A stretch of 64,000 nt of DNA from assembly GCF_000735435.1 (NCBI RefSeq), contig NZ_JMPP01000014.1:248001-312000 (forward strand), given 5' to 3'. Positions 17,798-26,271 of this stretch are shown piece after piece. Source of the DNA: Klebsiella planticola ATCC 33531. Its GTDB lineage: Bacteria; Pseudomonadota; Gammaproteobacteria; Enterobacterales; Enterobacteriaceae. Below the pieces are notes generated by a model. It was not told the origin of the DNA and made no database searches. It saw only the letters and a list, made by a program, of their open reading frames with translations. Numbering within the stretch: position 1 is the first letter of the stretch; each line of letters begins with the position of its first letter. The position numbers and the translations under genes were made by a program.

Positions 17798-18781
17798 ATG
17801 GCGTTATTGAATGTTGATAAATTATCGGTGCACTTCGGCGACGAAGGGACACCGTTTCGCGCGGTAGACCGCGTGAGTTACAGCGTGAATCAGGGTGAAG
17901 TGGTTGGCATTGTCGGTGAGTCCGGCTCCGGTAAATCGGTCAGCTCACTGGCGATCATGGGGCTGATTGATTATCCCGGCCGGGTGATGGCGGATAAGCT
18001 GGAATTTAATGGCCGCGATCTGAAGCGTATTTCAGAAAAAGAGCGCCGCCAGCTGGTGGGGGCGGAAGTGGCGATGATCTTCCAGGACCCGATGACCAGC
18101 CTGAATCCGTGTTACACCGTCGGCTACCAGATAATGGAAGCCATTAAAGTACATCAGGGCGGAAATAAGAAAACCCGTATCCAGCGGGCGATCGATCTGC
18201 TGACGCTGGTTGGCATTCCTGACCCGGCATCGCGTCTTGATGTCTATCCGCATCAGCTTTCCGGTGGGATGAGCCAGCGCGTGATGATCGCCATGGCGAT
18301 TGCCTGCCGACCAAAGCTGCTGATTGCGGATGAACCGACCACCGCGCTGGATGTGACCATCCAGGCGCAGATCATTGAGCTGCTGCTGGAGTTGCAGCAA
18401 AAAGAGAACATGGCACTGGTCCTGATCACCCACGATCTGGCGCTGGTGGCCGAGGCGGCACACAAAATTATTGTGATGTATGCCGGTCAGGTTGTGGAGA
18501 CGGGCGATGCGAAGGATATCTTCCGCGCGCCGCGCCATCCGTATACTCAGGCGCTGCTGCGCGCGTTGCCGGAGTTTGCCCAGGATAAAGCGCGGCTGGC
18601 GTCGCTGCCGGGCGTAGTGCCAGGGAAATATGACCGCCCCAACGGCTGTCTGTTAAACCCGCGCTGCCCCTATGCCACGGATAAGTGCCGCAGCGAGGAG
18701 CCTGAGCTGAACCGCGTCGACGGCGCCCGTCAGTCGAAATGCCACTACCCACTGGATGATGCCGGGAGGCCTACGCTATGA
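17798..18781 (+). CDS. dppD: Dipeptide ABC transporter ATPase DppD
   Basis: A 327-residue ATPase. Walker A is GESGSGKS (about 46-53), the Q loop is [11 protein letters not shown], the signature is LSGGMSQR and Walker B is [12 protein letters not shown]. The C-terminal oligopeptide-transporter extension contains a cysteine cluster ([16 protein letters not shown], then a later Cys), seen in this subfamily and reported to hold an iron-sulfur cluster in DppD. The stop overlaps the dppF start by four bases. Confidence 0.96.
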   Translation: MALLNVDKLSVHFGDEGTPFRAVDRVSYSVNQGEVVGIVGESGSGKSVSSLAIMGLIDYPGRVMADKLEFNGRDLKRISEKERRQLVGAEVAMIFQDPMTSLNPCYTVGYQIMEAIKVHQGGNKKTRIQRAIDLLTLVGIPDPASRLDVYPHQLSGGMSQRVMIAMAIACRPKLLIADEPTTALDVTIQAQIIELLLELQQKENMALVLITHDLALVAEAAHKIIVMYAGQVVETGDAKDIFRAPRHPYTQALLRALPEFAQDKARLASLPGVVPGKYDRPNGCLLNPRCPYATDKCRSEEPELNRVDGARQSKCHYPLDDAGRPTL

Positions 18782-19791
18782 GTACCCATGAGGCCACCAC
18801 GCAACAGTTCTTGTTGCAGGCCATTGACCTGAAAAAATATTACCCGGTGAAGAAGGGGCTGTTTGCTCCGGAAAGGCTGGTTAAGGCGCTGGACGGGGTC
18901 TCGTTTACCCTCGAACGCGGGAAAACGCTGGCGGTGGTCGGCGAGTCCGGCTGCGGCAAATCAACGCTGGGCCGTCTGCTGACGATGATTGAGATCCCGA
19001 CCGGTGGCGAGCTTTACTATCAGGGCCAGGATTTATTAAAGCCAGACGCCACGGCGCAAAAGCTGCGTCGGCAGAAAATCCAGATTGTGTTCCAGAACCC
19101 CTACGGCTCGCTGAATCCGCGTAAGAAAGTGGGGCAGATTCTGGAAGAACCGTTGCAGATCAACACCTCGCTGAGCAAAGAACAGCGCCGTGAAAAAGCG
19201 CTGGCGATGATGGCGAAGGTCGGGCTGAAAACGGAGCATTACGATCGCTATCCGCACATGTTCTCCGGCGGTCAGCGGCAGCGTATCGCGATTGCCCGTG
19301 GTCTGATGCTGGACCCGGACGTGGTGATTGCCGATGAACCCGTCTCCGCGCTGGACGTGTCGGTTCGTGCGCAGGTGCTGAACCTGATGATGGATCTGCA
19401 GCAGGATATGGGGCTGTCGTATGTGTTCATCTCCCATGACCTGTCGGTCGTGGAGCACATTGCGGATGAAGTGATGGTGATGTATCTCGGCCGCTGCGTG
19501 GAGAAAGGGTCCAAGGATCAGATCTTCAACAATCCGCAGCATCCGTATACCCAGGCCCTGCTGTCGGCCACGCCACGCCTGAACCCGGACGATCGTCGCG
19601 AACGTATTAAGCTGACCGGCGAACTGCCGAGCCCGTTGAATCCGCCACCGGGCTGCGCTTTTAACGCCCGCTGCCGCCGTCGTTTCGGCCCGTGCACCCA
19701 GCTGCAGCCGCAGTTGAAAGATTACCGGGGTCAGTTGGTCGCCTGTTTTGCCGTTGACCAGGATGAAAACCAGCAAAAACCGCTCGCCTGA
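18778..19791 (+). CDS. dppF: Dipeptide ABC transporter ATPase DppF
   Basis: A 337-residue ATPase partner of DppD. Walker A is GESGCGKST, the Q loop [13 protein letters not shown], the signature FSGGQRQR and Walker [13 protein letters not shown]. The C-terminal extension again has several cysteines ([16 protein letters not shown]). It starts inside the dppD stop codon, so translation is coupled. It is the last gene of the operon. In E. coli yhjV follows; here the type I cellulose locus follows instead. Confidence 0.96.
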   Translation: MSTHEATTQQFLLQAIDLKKYYPVKKGLFAPERLVKALDGVSFTLERGKTLAVVGESGCGKSTLGRLLTMIEIPTGGELYYQGQDLLKPDATAQKLRRQKIQIVFQNPYGSLNPRKKVGQILEEPLQINTSLSKEQRREKALAMMAKVGLKTEHYDRYPHMFSGGQRQRIAIARGLMLDPDVVIADEPVSALDVSVRAQVLNLMMDLQQDMGLSYVFISHDLSVVEHIADEVMVMYLGRCVEKGSKDQIFNNPQHPYTQALLSATPRLNPDDRRERIKLTGELPSPLNPPPGCAFNARCRRRFGPCTQLQPQLKDYRGQLVACFAVDQDENQQKPLA

Positions 19792-19799
19792 TGTCCCCT

Positions 19800-19835
19800 G
19801 CTGCTGTCGAAGGAGCCAAAACTTTCGGCAGCAGC
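19800..19835 (+). terminator. Hairpin after dppF
   Basis: GCTGCTG (19800-19806) pairs with CAGCAGC (19829-19835). The stem extends inward by CGAA/TTCG and one G-T wobble, giving about 12 pairs. It begins nine bases after the dppF stop. There is no T-run, so termination by this hairpin is only likely. Confidence 0.5.
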
Positions 19836-20287
19836 CGCTTATTATGCCCAGAGAAGAGTCAGGCTTGAGAAAGTACCTGGCCGATATTTTTTGGCTTAAA
19901 TAATTTATTTGACCTATTTATACAACGATATAAAAAGTCTAAAATATATTCCATCACGCGGCAGAGTTATTTTGTTCTGCGCATTATCTAAAGATCAATT
20001 AGAGAAAAAACGGGTTATTTTAAGGGTGCGCTGGGCTCAGCTTTGCTGGGATCATGGGACCTCCTAAAAAATGGAGCTATCATTTCTTATAATAAATGAT
20101 AGGGTAACTACAAAATTATCAGTGATTTACGCCACCTTGACCAATACTCCTCTACAACGTCATTGTATTGTTGGTCATTCTGACCAACTTAAGTTGATGA
20201 AAAACAATAAAATAAACTATGCTCTAAAGGCGTAGTATCAAAATAAAAACAGCTAAAATATTATTTTTTAGAATCATGAGGTTATCC
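19836..20287 (+). promoter_or_regulatory. AT-rich leader of the type I cellulose operon
   Basis: About 450 bases without a gene and much richer in A and T than the flanking genes, as in H-NS-bound control regions. It holds two notable palindromes. CTATCATTT/AAATGATAG lies at 20077-20102. TTGGTCA-TTC-TGACCAA lies at 20171-20187, with an extra copy of one arm, TTGACCAA, at 20137-20144. A single TATCAA, the motif of the Klebsiella MrkH box, is at about 20236, but one copy is weak evidence. The bcsO start follows at 20288 with GAGG in front. Confidence 0.6.
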
Positions 20288-20866
20288 ATGAACCATTATG
20301 ATGATTTGCAGCGCTTCAAGGAAAAGACTCGTACGCAAAGTCTCGATTTTAAGGACCTTTCATCACACGCAGCCGCCAGGGAACAGGGCGATTGGGTTAT
20401 TCTCAATCAGCTCTCGCCTGGGGAAGAAAAAGAATCCTCTCTGGCCATGGGAGGATCGGTATCGTTACCGATACCGCAGCCGGTCCCTACGGATATGTTT
20501 CATTGGGTCGAGGCACAACCCGCGCACACGCCGCTGCCATCATCACCTGTAGCCCCGGCTCCGGTAATGCCGCCGCCTGTCTCCGTCTCAGCCCCACATG
20601 ACCCCCTTTCGGTTGCAGAAAATACGCGGGTAGCGGAACCTGCGCCGGCAATGGCCGTCCCCCTTGCGCCAGCTCCAGCCGTTGCGCCAGCCCCAGCTCC
20701 AGCCGTCGCGCCAGCACCACCGGTAGCGGTTCGCCCGGCCGTGCCGTCTGTGCAGGCGGCGGAAGGCTATGCTCATTTATTTGCGGCAAAAGCCGTTGAA
20801 CCGGTGGCGAAAAATAAAGATCAGCCGCTGAAATCACTTTTAGAAAGGATTGCGACATGCCGTTGA
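20288..20866 (+). CDS. bcsO: Proline-rich cellulose biosynthesis protein BcsO
   Basis: A 192-residue cytoplasmic protein heading the type I operon. The start MNHYDDLQRFKEK was chosen over an ATG 12 bases upstream because GAGG lies seven bases before it. Residues about 60-145 are proline- and alanine-rich with a short tandem repeat of Ala-Pro units. Two short conserved-looking segments follow: YAHLFAAK and the C-terminal LKSLLERIATC. The N-terminal quarter (DDLQRFKEKTRTQSLDFKDL) is predicted helical. BcsO proteins occur only in some enterobacterial cellulose operons and their role is poorly known; a scaffold or localisation role is inferred. It overlaps bcsQ by ten bases. Confidence 0.85.
   Translation: MNHYDDLQRFKEKTRTQSLDFKDLSSHAAAREQGDWVILNQLSPGEEKESSLAMGGSVSLPIPQPVPTDMFHWVEAQPAHTPLPSSPVAPAPVMPPPVSVSAPHDPLSVAENTRVAEPAPAMAVPLAPAPAVAPAPAPAVAPAPPVAVRPAVPSVQAAEGYAHLFAAKAVEPVAKNKDQPLKSLLERIATCR
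20664..20722 (+). repeat. Short tandem repeat inside bcsO encoding Ala-Pro units
   Basis: Units beginning TTGCGCCAGC and TCGCGCCAGC recur three times at 18-24-base steps and encode APAPAV-like peptides. Such in-frame repeats can change copy number between strains. Confidence 0.65.
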
Positions 20867-21660
20867 TCTGCGTGTGTTCTCCCAAAGGCGGCGTAGGAAA
20901 AACGACCCTCGCGGCAAATCTGGCCTATTCATTAGCTCGCGCAGGCAGCAAAGTCCTGGCGATCGATTTTGACGTGCAAAATGCGCTGCGTCTGCATTTT
21001 GGCGTCCCTCTGAGCGATGAGCGCGGCTATGTCGCGAAAGCGCTGGAGCTTCATGACTGGAGCCAGTGCGTACTGAGCGCGGGCAGCAATATTTTTGTCC
21101 TGCCGTATGGCGATGTTAGCGAGGCGCAGCATCAGGCTTTTGACCAACACCTTGTCAGCGACGCCCATTTCCTCACCCGTGGGCTGGCGGCATTATTGAA
21201 TTATCCCGGGTTGATTATCATCGCCGACCTGCCTCCCGGCCCTTCACCGGCGCTGACGGCATTAACGTCGCTGGCCGATCTGCACCTGGTGCCGCTGCTG
21301 GCGGATACCGCCTCGATGTCGACGCTGTCGCACGTGGAAAAGCAGCGTTTAACCGGCGGTAAGCTTAACCACAAACTTGGGCACTTTTTCGTGCTGAATC
21401 AGAGCGATAACCGCCGTCAGGTCAGCCGTGACGTCACTGCTCTGATGGAGGATAAACTGGGCGATCGTCTGTTGGGTATTATCCATCGCGATGAGAGCGT
21501 CGTTGAAGCGAATGCTTCCCAGAAGTCGATTCTCGACTTTAGCTCTTCCTCTGCAGCCGCCTTTGATATTGAAATCATGGCAAAAAAAATCTCTGCGCTG
21601 TTGGGTATTAAAATTGGCGACGGCACGGTGCACAGCCAGCCTCGTATGTCAGGGCTTTAA
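20857..21660 (+). CDS. bcsQ: BcsQ, ParA/MinD-type ATPase (type I operon copy)
   Basis: A 267-residue MinD/ParA-like ATPase. Residues 10-17 are a classical deviant Walker A, KGGVGKTT, with the signature lysine Lys10 and catalytic Lys15. The switch region is IIIADLPPGPSPA. BcsQ proteins position or stabilise the cellulose synthase complex, in E. coli at the cell pole together with BcsR. No bcsR is found in this operon; bcsO takes the upstream place. It differs clearly from the second BcsQ (36847-37584), whose Walker A lacks both lysines. Twenty bases separate it from bcsA. Confidence 0.9.
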   Translation: MPLICVCSPKGGVGKTTLAANLAYSLARAGSKVLAIDFDVQNALRLHFGVPLSDERGYVAKALELHDWSQCVLSAGSNIFVLPYGDVSEAQHQAFDQHLVSDAHFLTRGLAALLNYPGLIIIADLPPGPSPALTALTSLADLHLVPLLADTASMSTLSHVEKQRLTGGKLNHKLGHFFVLNQSDNRRQVSRDVTALMEDKLGDRLLGIIHRDESVVEANASQKSILDFSSSSAAAFDIEIMAKKISALLGIKIGDGTVHSQPRMSGL

Positions 21661-21679
21661 CTTATTGCAGGGCTGCTGA

Positions 21680-23791
21680 ATGAAAAAGTCTCTTTTCTGG
21701 TTGCTGGCACTGGTGCTATCGCCGATTGCCGTTCTGGTCATTATTACGCCGATGGACAGCCAAAAGCAGTACCTTTTTGGTCTGCTAAGCATCGGTATTC
21801 TGTTCTTAATGGGCTTTAGCAAAAAGCGCAGTATTTCGGTCATTATGGTCGTGACTTCGCTGCTGATGTCTACCCGCTATATGTATTTTCGCCTGACGCA
21901 GACCCTGCATTTTAACTCCACTATTGAGACGGTGCTGGGGATGGGGCTGTTTCTGGCGGAAGTCTATATCTGGGTGATGCTGCTGCTGAACTATCTGCAA
22001 ACGGTCTGGCCGCTGAAGCGAGAAATCGTCCCGCTGCCGGATGATATGAGCACATGGCCGACGGTCGATATTTATATTCCCAGCTATAACGAACCGCTGG
22101 AAGTGGTACGTGATACCGTGTTGGCTGCGCAGTGTATCGATTACCCGGCGGATAAAATGAAAATTTATCTGCTGGACGATGGCAAACGTAGCGAGTTTGC
22201 GGTGTTCGCCGCCGATGTCGGCGTTGGCTATATCACCCGTAATGATAATAAACACGCCAAGGCGGGTAACCTGAACCACGCGATGACCCTGACTCATGGG
22301 GAGCTGATTTGCGTTTTCGACTGTGACCACGTGGCGACCCGCGTGTTCCTGCAGGCGACGGTCGGCGGCTTCCTCAAAGACCCGATGCTGGCGCTGGTGC
22401 AGACCCCGCACTATTTTTATTCGCCGGACCCGTTTGAACGCAACCTCTCCGTCGGCCGCAATATCCCCAATGAAGGGATGCTGTTCTATGGCCCGATTCA
22501 GCAGGGCAACGATAACTGGAACGCGACCTTCTTCTGCGGTTCCTGCGCCGTGATTCGTCGTAAAGCGCTGGATGATATCGGTGGTTTTGCCGTAGAAACT
22601 GTGACCGAAGATGCGCACACCGCGCTTAAATTTCAGCGCCTGGGCTGGAAATCATCGTTTCTCGATATTCCACTGGCTGCGGGTTTAGCCACCGAACGTT
22701 TGGTCGTGCACGTCATTCAGCGTACCCGCTGGGCGCGTGGGATGACGCAAATTTTCCGCCTCGATAACCCGCTACTGGGCCGCGGGCTGACCTTCCAGCA
22801 GCGCCTGTGTTATCTCAGCGCCATGCTCTACTATCAGTTCGCCCTGCCACGGGTCGTGTTTGTCACCGCACCGTTAGCGTATCTGTTGTTTAACCTGAAT
22901 ATTATCTACTCCTCAGCGAGCCTGATTGTCTCGTATGCGCTACCGCATCTGTTCCTGGCGATTTATGTCGGCTCACGGATGAACGGTCGCTATCGCTACA
23001 GCTTCTGGGGGGAAATCTATGACATCGTGCTGGCATTCCACCTGGTGCTGCCGACGCTGGTGACGATGATCTTCCCCAAACGCGGTAAATTCAACGTGAC
23101 CGACAAAGGGGGGCTGCTGGATGTGGGCTACTTCGACTTTACCGTCGTCAGGCCGCATCTGGTGGTGGCATGTTTGCTCGCGGTTGGCGTGATTGTCGGT
23201 ATCGTCAGGGCCATTGGCCATGACTATTTCGGCTCGGATCCTAACGTTATCGCGCTGAACGTCGGCTGGGGGCTGTACAGCCTGATCTTCCTGCTGGCGG
23301 CGATTGCCGTTGCCCGGGAAACCCGCCAGGTGCGGAAAACGATCCGTATCGACGTCAATATTCCGGTGTTGATTCACTACGCCAGCGGCATCGTGTCGCG
23401 CAGCCACACCGCAGATCTGTCGATGGGCGGATGCCGCATCTCGGTCCCGGACGATCGTCATCTGCAGGATGAGATCGAAGAGATTGAACTGATTCTGCAA
23501 TCTGGCGCGATTTGTATTCCGGCTGAACAGGTGACCGCGGACGAGGACTTTATTCGCCTCAAGTTTGATGAAAATATTCCCCTCTCTTTGCGCCGTGAAC
23601 TGGTGCGAGTGGTGCTGGCGCGCGCCGATGCATGGATTAACCCGCCGCGCCCGCAGGACAACCCGTTCCGGTCATTTTTCACCATCTTACGCTGCGTGTT
23701 TGAACTGTTCTGGCTGAGCTGGAAAACACGACGCGGCCGTCGCCAGCAGAAACCTGTCGCGAGTAGCGCGCAGGAGGATGGGCAACTATGA
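21680..23791 (+). CDS. bcsA: Cellulose synthase catalytic subunit BcsA (type I copy)
   Basis: A 703-residue inner-membrane GT2 synthase that polymerises UDP-glucose to beta-1,4-glucan and extrudes it. The catalytic motifs are complete: DDG at 166-168, DCD at 214-216, FFCGSC near 284-289, TED at 309-311 and Q347-R-T-R-W351. The C-terminal PilZ domain has both c-di-GMP motifs, RKTIR (552-556) and DLSMGG (579-584), so activation by c-di-GMP is expected. It lacks the roughly 150-residue N-terminal extension of the E. coli-type BcsA found at 37581. It overlaps bcsB by four bases. Confidence 0.96.
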   Translation: MKKSLFWLLALVLSPIAVLVIITPMDSQKQYLFGLLSIGILFLMGFSKKRSISVIMVVTSLLMSTRYMYFRLTQTLHFNSTIETVLGMGLFLAEVYIWVMLLLNYLQTVWPLKREIVPLPDDMSTWPTVDIYIPSYNEPLEVVRDTVLAAQCIDYPADKMKIYLLDDGKRSEFAVFAADVGVGYITRNDNKHAKAGNLNHAMTLTHGELICVFDCDHVATRVFLQATVGGFLKDPMLALVQTPHYFYSPDPFERNLSVGRNIPNEGMLFYGPIQQGNDNWNATFFCGSCAVIRRKALDDIGGFAVETVTEDAHTALKFQRLGWKSSFLDIPLAAGLATERLVVHVIQRTRWARGMTQIFRLDNPLLGRGLTFQQRLCYLSAMLYYQFALPRVVFVTAPLAYLLFNLNIIYSSASLIVSYALPHLFLAIYVGSRMNGRYRYSFWGEIYDIVLAFHLVLPTLVTMIFPKRGKFNVTDKGGLLDVGYFDFTVVRPHLVVACLLAVGVIVGIVRAIGHDYFGSDPNVIALNVGWGLYSLIFLLAAIAVARETRQVRKTIRIDVNIPVLIHYASGIVSRSHTADLSMGGCRISVPDDRHLQDEIEEIELILQSGAICIPAEQVTADEDFIRLKFDENIPLSLRRELVRVVLARADAWINPPRPQDNPFRSFFTILRCVFELFWLSWKTRRGRRQQKPVASSAQEDGQL

Positions 23792-26271
23792 AGCGATTAA
23801 CCACGCTTGCGCTGCTGGCCGGCATGTTTTCCATACCGGTGCTGCACGGTGAAGAGGCGCCGGCCGATCGTTCTGCGCCGCTCAATTTCCCGTTACCGGG
23901 CGCGACCACGGGCGGCGTTCCCGCCGATGAATCCGCGTCGACCACCGGCGCGGATCCGTCGGCCACACCGGAGGTTCCGGTGATCCCAGAACCCTCTGCC
24001 GCGTCCGGGTCGTCGACCGCATCGACACCCACGACAGCAGAACCCGCGGCGGCGGATCCGGCCACCTCGCTTCCCGTCATGCCTCCACCGACCAATACGG
24101 CAATGCCGGATGTCGCGCCGTTAACAGCGGTGGTCGGGGGCAGTCTGAATCTGGCTCAGATGGGGATGCCGGATGGCATTATCCTCAGCGGCGGTCAACA
24201 GCAGGGCGGTGCGGGTTTTACGCTGCCTTCGGACCAGGTGGTGACCCATGCAGAGCTGATGCTGGATGTTCAGGTCTCGCCGGATATGGCCGCTCGCAAC
24301 GCCACGCTGCAATTGATGCTCAACGGCCAGCCTTTAGGCACGGTGCCGCTGGGCACCGACGGGGCGGACATTTCGCACTATCAGCTGGATATTCCGGCGG
24401 CGCTGATGGTCTCCAGCAACAATCTGAGCTTTAAAGTGAATGATGGCGACAACATGCAGTGCCAGCTCAATACGCATGACACGTCGGGCGTCACGATTTT
24501 ACCGGCTTCGCGTTTTAACTGGGAAAGCCAGCCGCTGAATCTCAGCAATGATTTGAGTCACTTCCCGCGGCCATTCTTCGACAGCATGCAGATGACCCCG
24601 GCGGATATCGCGGTGGCCTACCCGGAGAAATCGGGAGCGGATATCTTCAGCGCCGCAGCGCTGCTCTCGTCGTGGCTGGGTATTCAGGCGGATTATCGCG
24701 GGATTGCTTTTAGCGCGCTGCGCGACCGCTTACCGGAGCGCCACGGCATTATTATCGGCCATCCGGGTGACCAGGTCGGCGGGCTGACGCTGCCGCAAAC
24801 CGATAAACCGCTGCTGCAGATTGTCGATAACCCGGGTAACCCCACCTACAAACTGCTGTTGATCGTCGGGCAAAATGATGCGGCGCTGCGTGCGGCGGCC
24901 TGGCGGCTGACCCGCGGTAATATTGCCCCGCAGACCGCGAGTCTGAGCGTGGATCCGCAGGCGATCCCGATCGGCAAGCCGTATGATGCCCCGCGCTGGA
25001 TCCCAACCGATCGGCCGGTAAAAATCAGCGAGCTGCTGCGTAAAGATCAGAGTATGACCGTAAACGGCGTCTGGCATGAACCGCTGCGCGTAGCTTTCCG
25101 CGCGGCGCCGGATCTCTATCTGTGGGACGGGGAAACGATTCCCTTGCAGATTGGCTACCGTTTCCCGTCGGAAAACTGGATTAATGAGGAGCAGTCGTTA
25201 TTAAGCGTGACGCTCAATAACACATTCCTGCACAACCTGCCGCTAAACAAGCAGGGGCCGCTGGAGAAATTATGGCGTTATCTGGGCGGCGATGTGCGTC
25301 AGGAGCGGTTTACCATTCCGCTGGCGCCGTATCTGATTTACGGCGATAACCAGCTGTCGCTCTATTTCAACGTGGTGCCGAAACAAAACGCCCCCTGTTC
25401 GGTGGTGCTCAATAACAATATCAAGAGCCGGATTACCGATGATTCGTGGATTGATTTGAGCAATACGCGACACTTCTCGCTGCTGCCCAATCTCTCCTAT
25501 TTCGTCGGCGCTTCGTTCCCGTTCTCGCGGCTGGCGGACTATTCACAAACCACGCTGCTGCTGGCGGAAAAACCGTCGGAAACGCAGGTCGCCACGCTGT
25601 TAAACCTCGCGGCCCGCTCGGGGAATGCGACCGGTACGGCGCTGGCGAACAACCGGGTTGTTTTAGGCATCCCCAGCGGTGGAGCTGGCCTTCAGTATCT
25701 GCACGATCGCGATGTGCTGGCGGTCAGCGCCCTCGATCAGAAAACGTTTAACCAGCGCTTGTTGGAAGATTCTCCTTATTATCAGACGGATAATCAGCTG
25801 GGCGTGCGCGAGTCGGGACTGAGTTCAAAAGTACAGCGATGGCTGGCCGGCGACTGGACATCCGCCAGCCTGGATGCCGATCGCTATCTCTCCTCCAGCA
25901 GCGCCTGGCGCGGCTTTATTAGCTACCGTTCACCGTGGAACCCACGGCGGACGGTGGTGGTGGCGATGGCCAGCAACGATGATCAGCTGACGAAGCTGAA
26001 AAGCGACCTTGATTCACCGCGAATCAACGCCGGTATCCGCGGTGATACGGCGGTTATCACCAGTGATAATGGGGTTCGCAGCTTCCAGGTGAGCACGCCA
26101 TACCCTGGCGGGCAGATGCCGTGGTACATGATGGCCGTTTGGTATGCCAACCAGCACTCCGGTCTGCTGGCGCTGCTGGGACTGCTGGCGACAACGATCA
26201 TCGGCCTGGCGCTTACCGCCATGTTTAAACGCCATGCACGCAAGCGTCTGAGTTCGGGGGATAGCCAATGA
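23788..26271 (+). CDS. bcsB: Cellulose synthase periplasmic subunit BcsB (type I copy)
   Basis: An 827-residue periplasmic partner of BcsA. A signal peptide (MKRLTTLALLAGMFSIPVLHG) is followed by a Ser/Thr/Pro/Ala-rich linker to about residue 110. Then come the alternating carbohydrate-binding and flavodoxin-like domains. One C-terminal membrane helix (LALLGLLATTIIGLALTAMF) anchors BcsB beside BcsA. The start lies in the bcsA stop and the end overlaps bcsC by four bases, so translation is coupled. The long low-complexity linker is more extended than in the second BcsB of this window. Confidence 0.95.
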   Translation: MKRLTTLALLAGMFSIPVLHGEEAPADRSAPLNFPLPGATTGGVPADESASTTGADPSATPEVPVIPEPSAASGSSTASTPTTAEPAAADPATSLPVMPPPTNTAMPDVAPLTAVVGGSLNLAQMGMPDGIILSGGQQQGGAGFTLPSDQVVTHAELMLDVQVSPDMAARNATLQLMLNGQPLGTVPLGTDGADISHYQLDIPAALMVSSNNLSFKVNDGDNMQCQLNTHDTSGVTILPASRFNWESQPLNLSNDLSHFPRPFFDSMQMTPADIAVAYPEKSGADIFSAAALLSSWLGIQADYRGIAFSALRDRLPERHGIIIGHPGDQVGGLTLPQTDKPLLQIVDNPGNPTYKLLLIVGQNDAALRAAAWRLTRGNIAPQTASLSVDPQAIPIGKPYDAPRWIPTDRPVKISELLRKDQSMTVNGVWHEPLRVAFRAAPDLYLWDGETIPLQIGYRFPSENWINEEQSLLSVTLNNTFLHNLPLNKQGPLEKLWRYLGGDVRQERFTIPLAPYLIYGDNQLSLYFNVVPKQNAPCSVVLNNNIKSRITDDSWIDLSNTRHFSLLPNLSYFVGASFPFSRLADYSQTTLLLAEKPSETQVATLLNLAARSGNATGTALANNRVVLGIPSGGAGLQYLHDRDVLAVSALDQKTFNQRLLEDSPYYQTDNQLGVRESGLSSKVQRWLAGDWTSASLDADRYLSSSSAWRGFISYRSPWNPRRTVVVAMASNDDQLTKLKSDLDSPRINAGIRGDTAVITSDNGVRSFQVSTPYPGGQMPWYMMAVWYANQHSGLLALLGLLATTIIGLALTAMFKRHARKRLSSGDSQ

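Noticed and set aside
20236-20241. TATCAA as a MrkH box before bcsO
   Set aside because: A single six-base match in AT-rich DNA; MrkH sites are repeated, so it is not reported as a regulatory feature.
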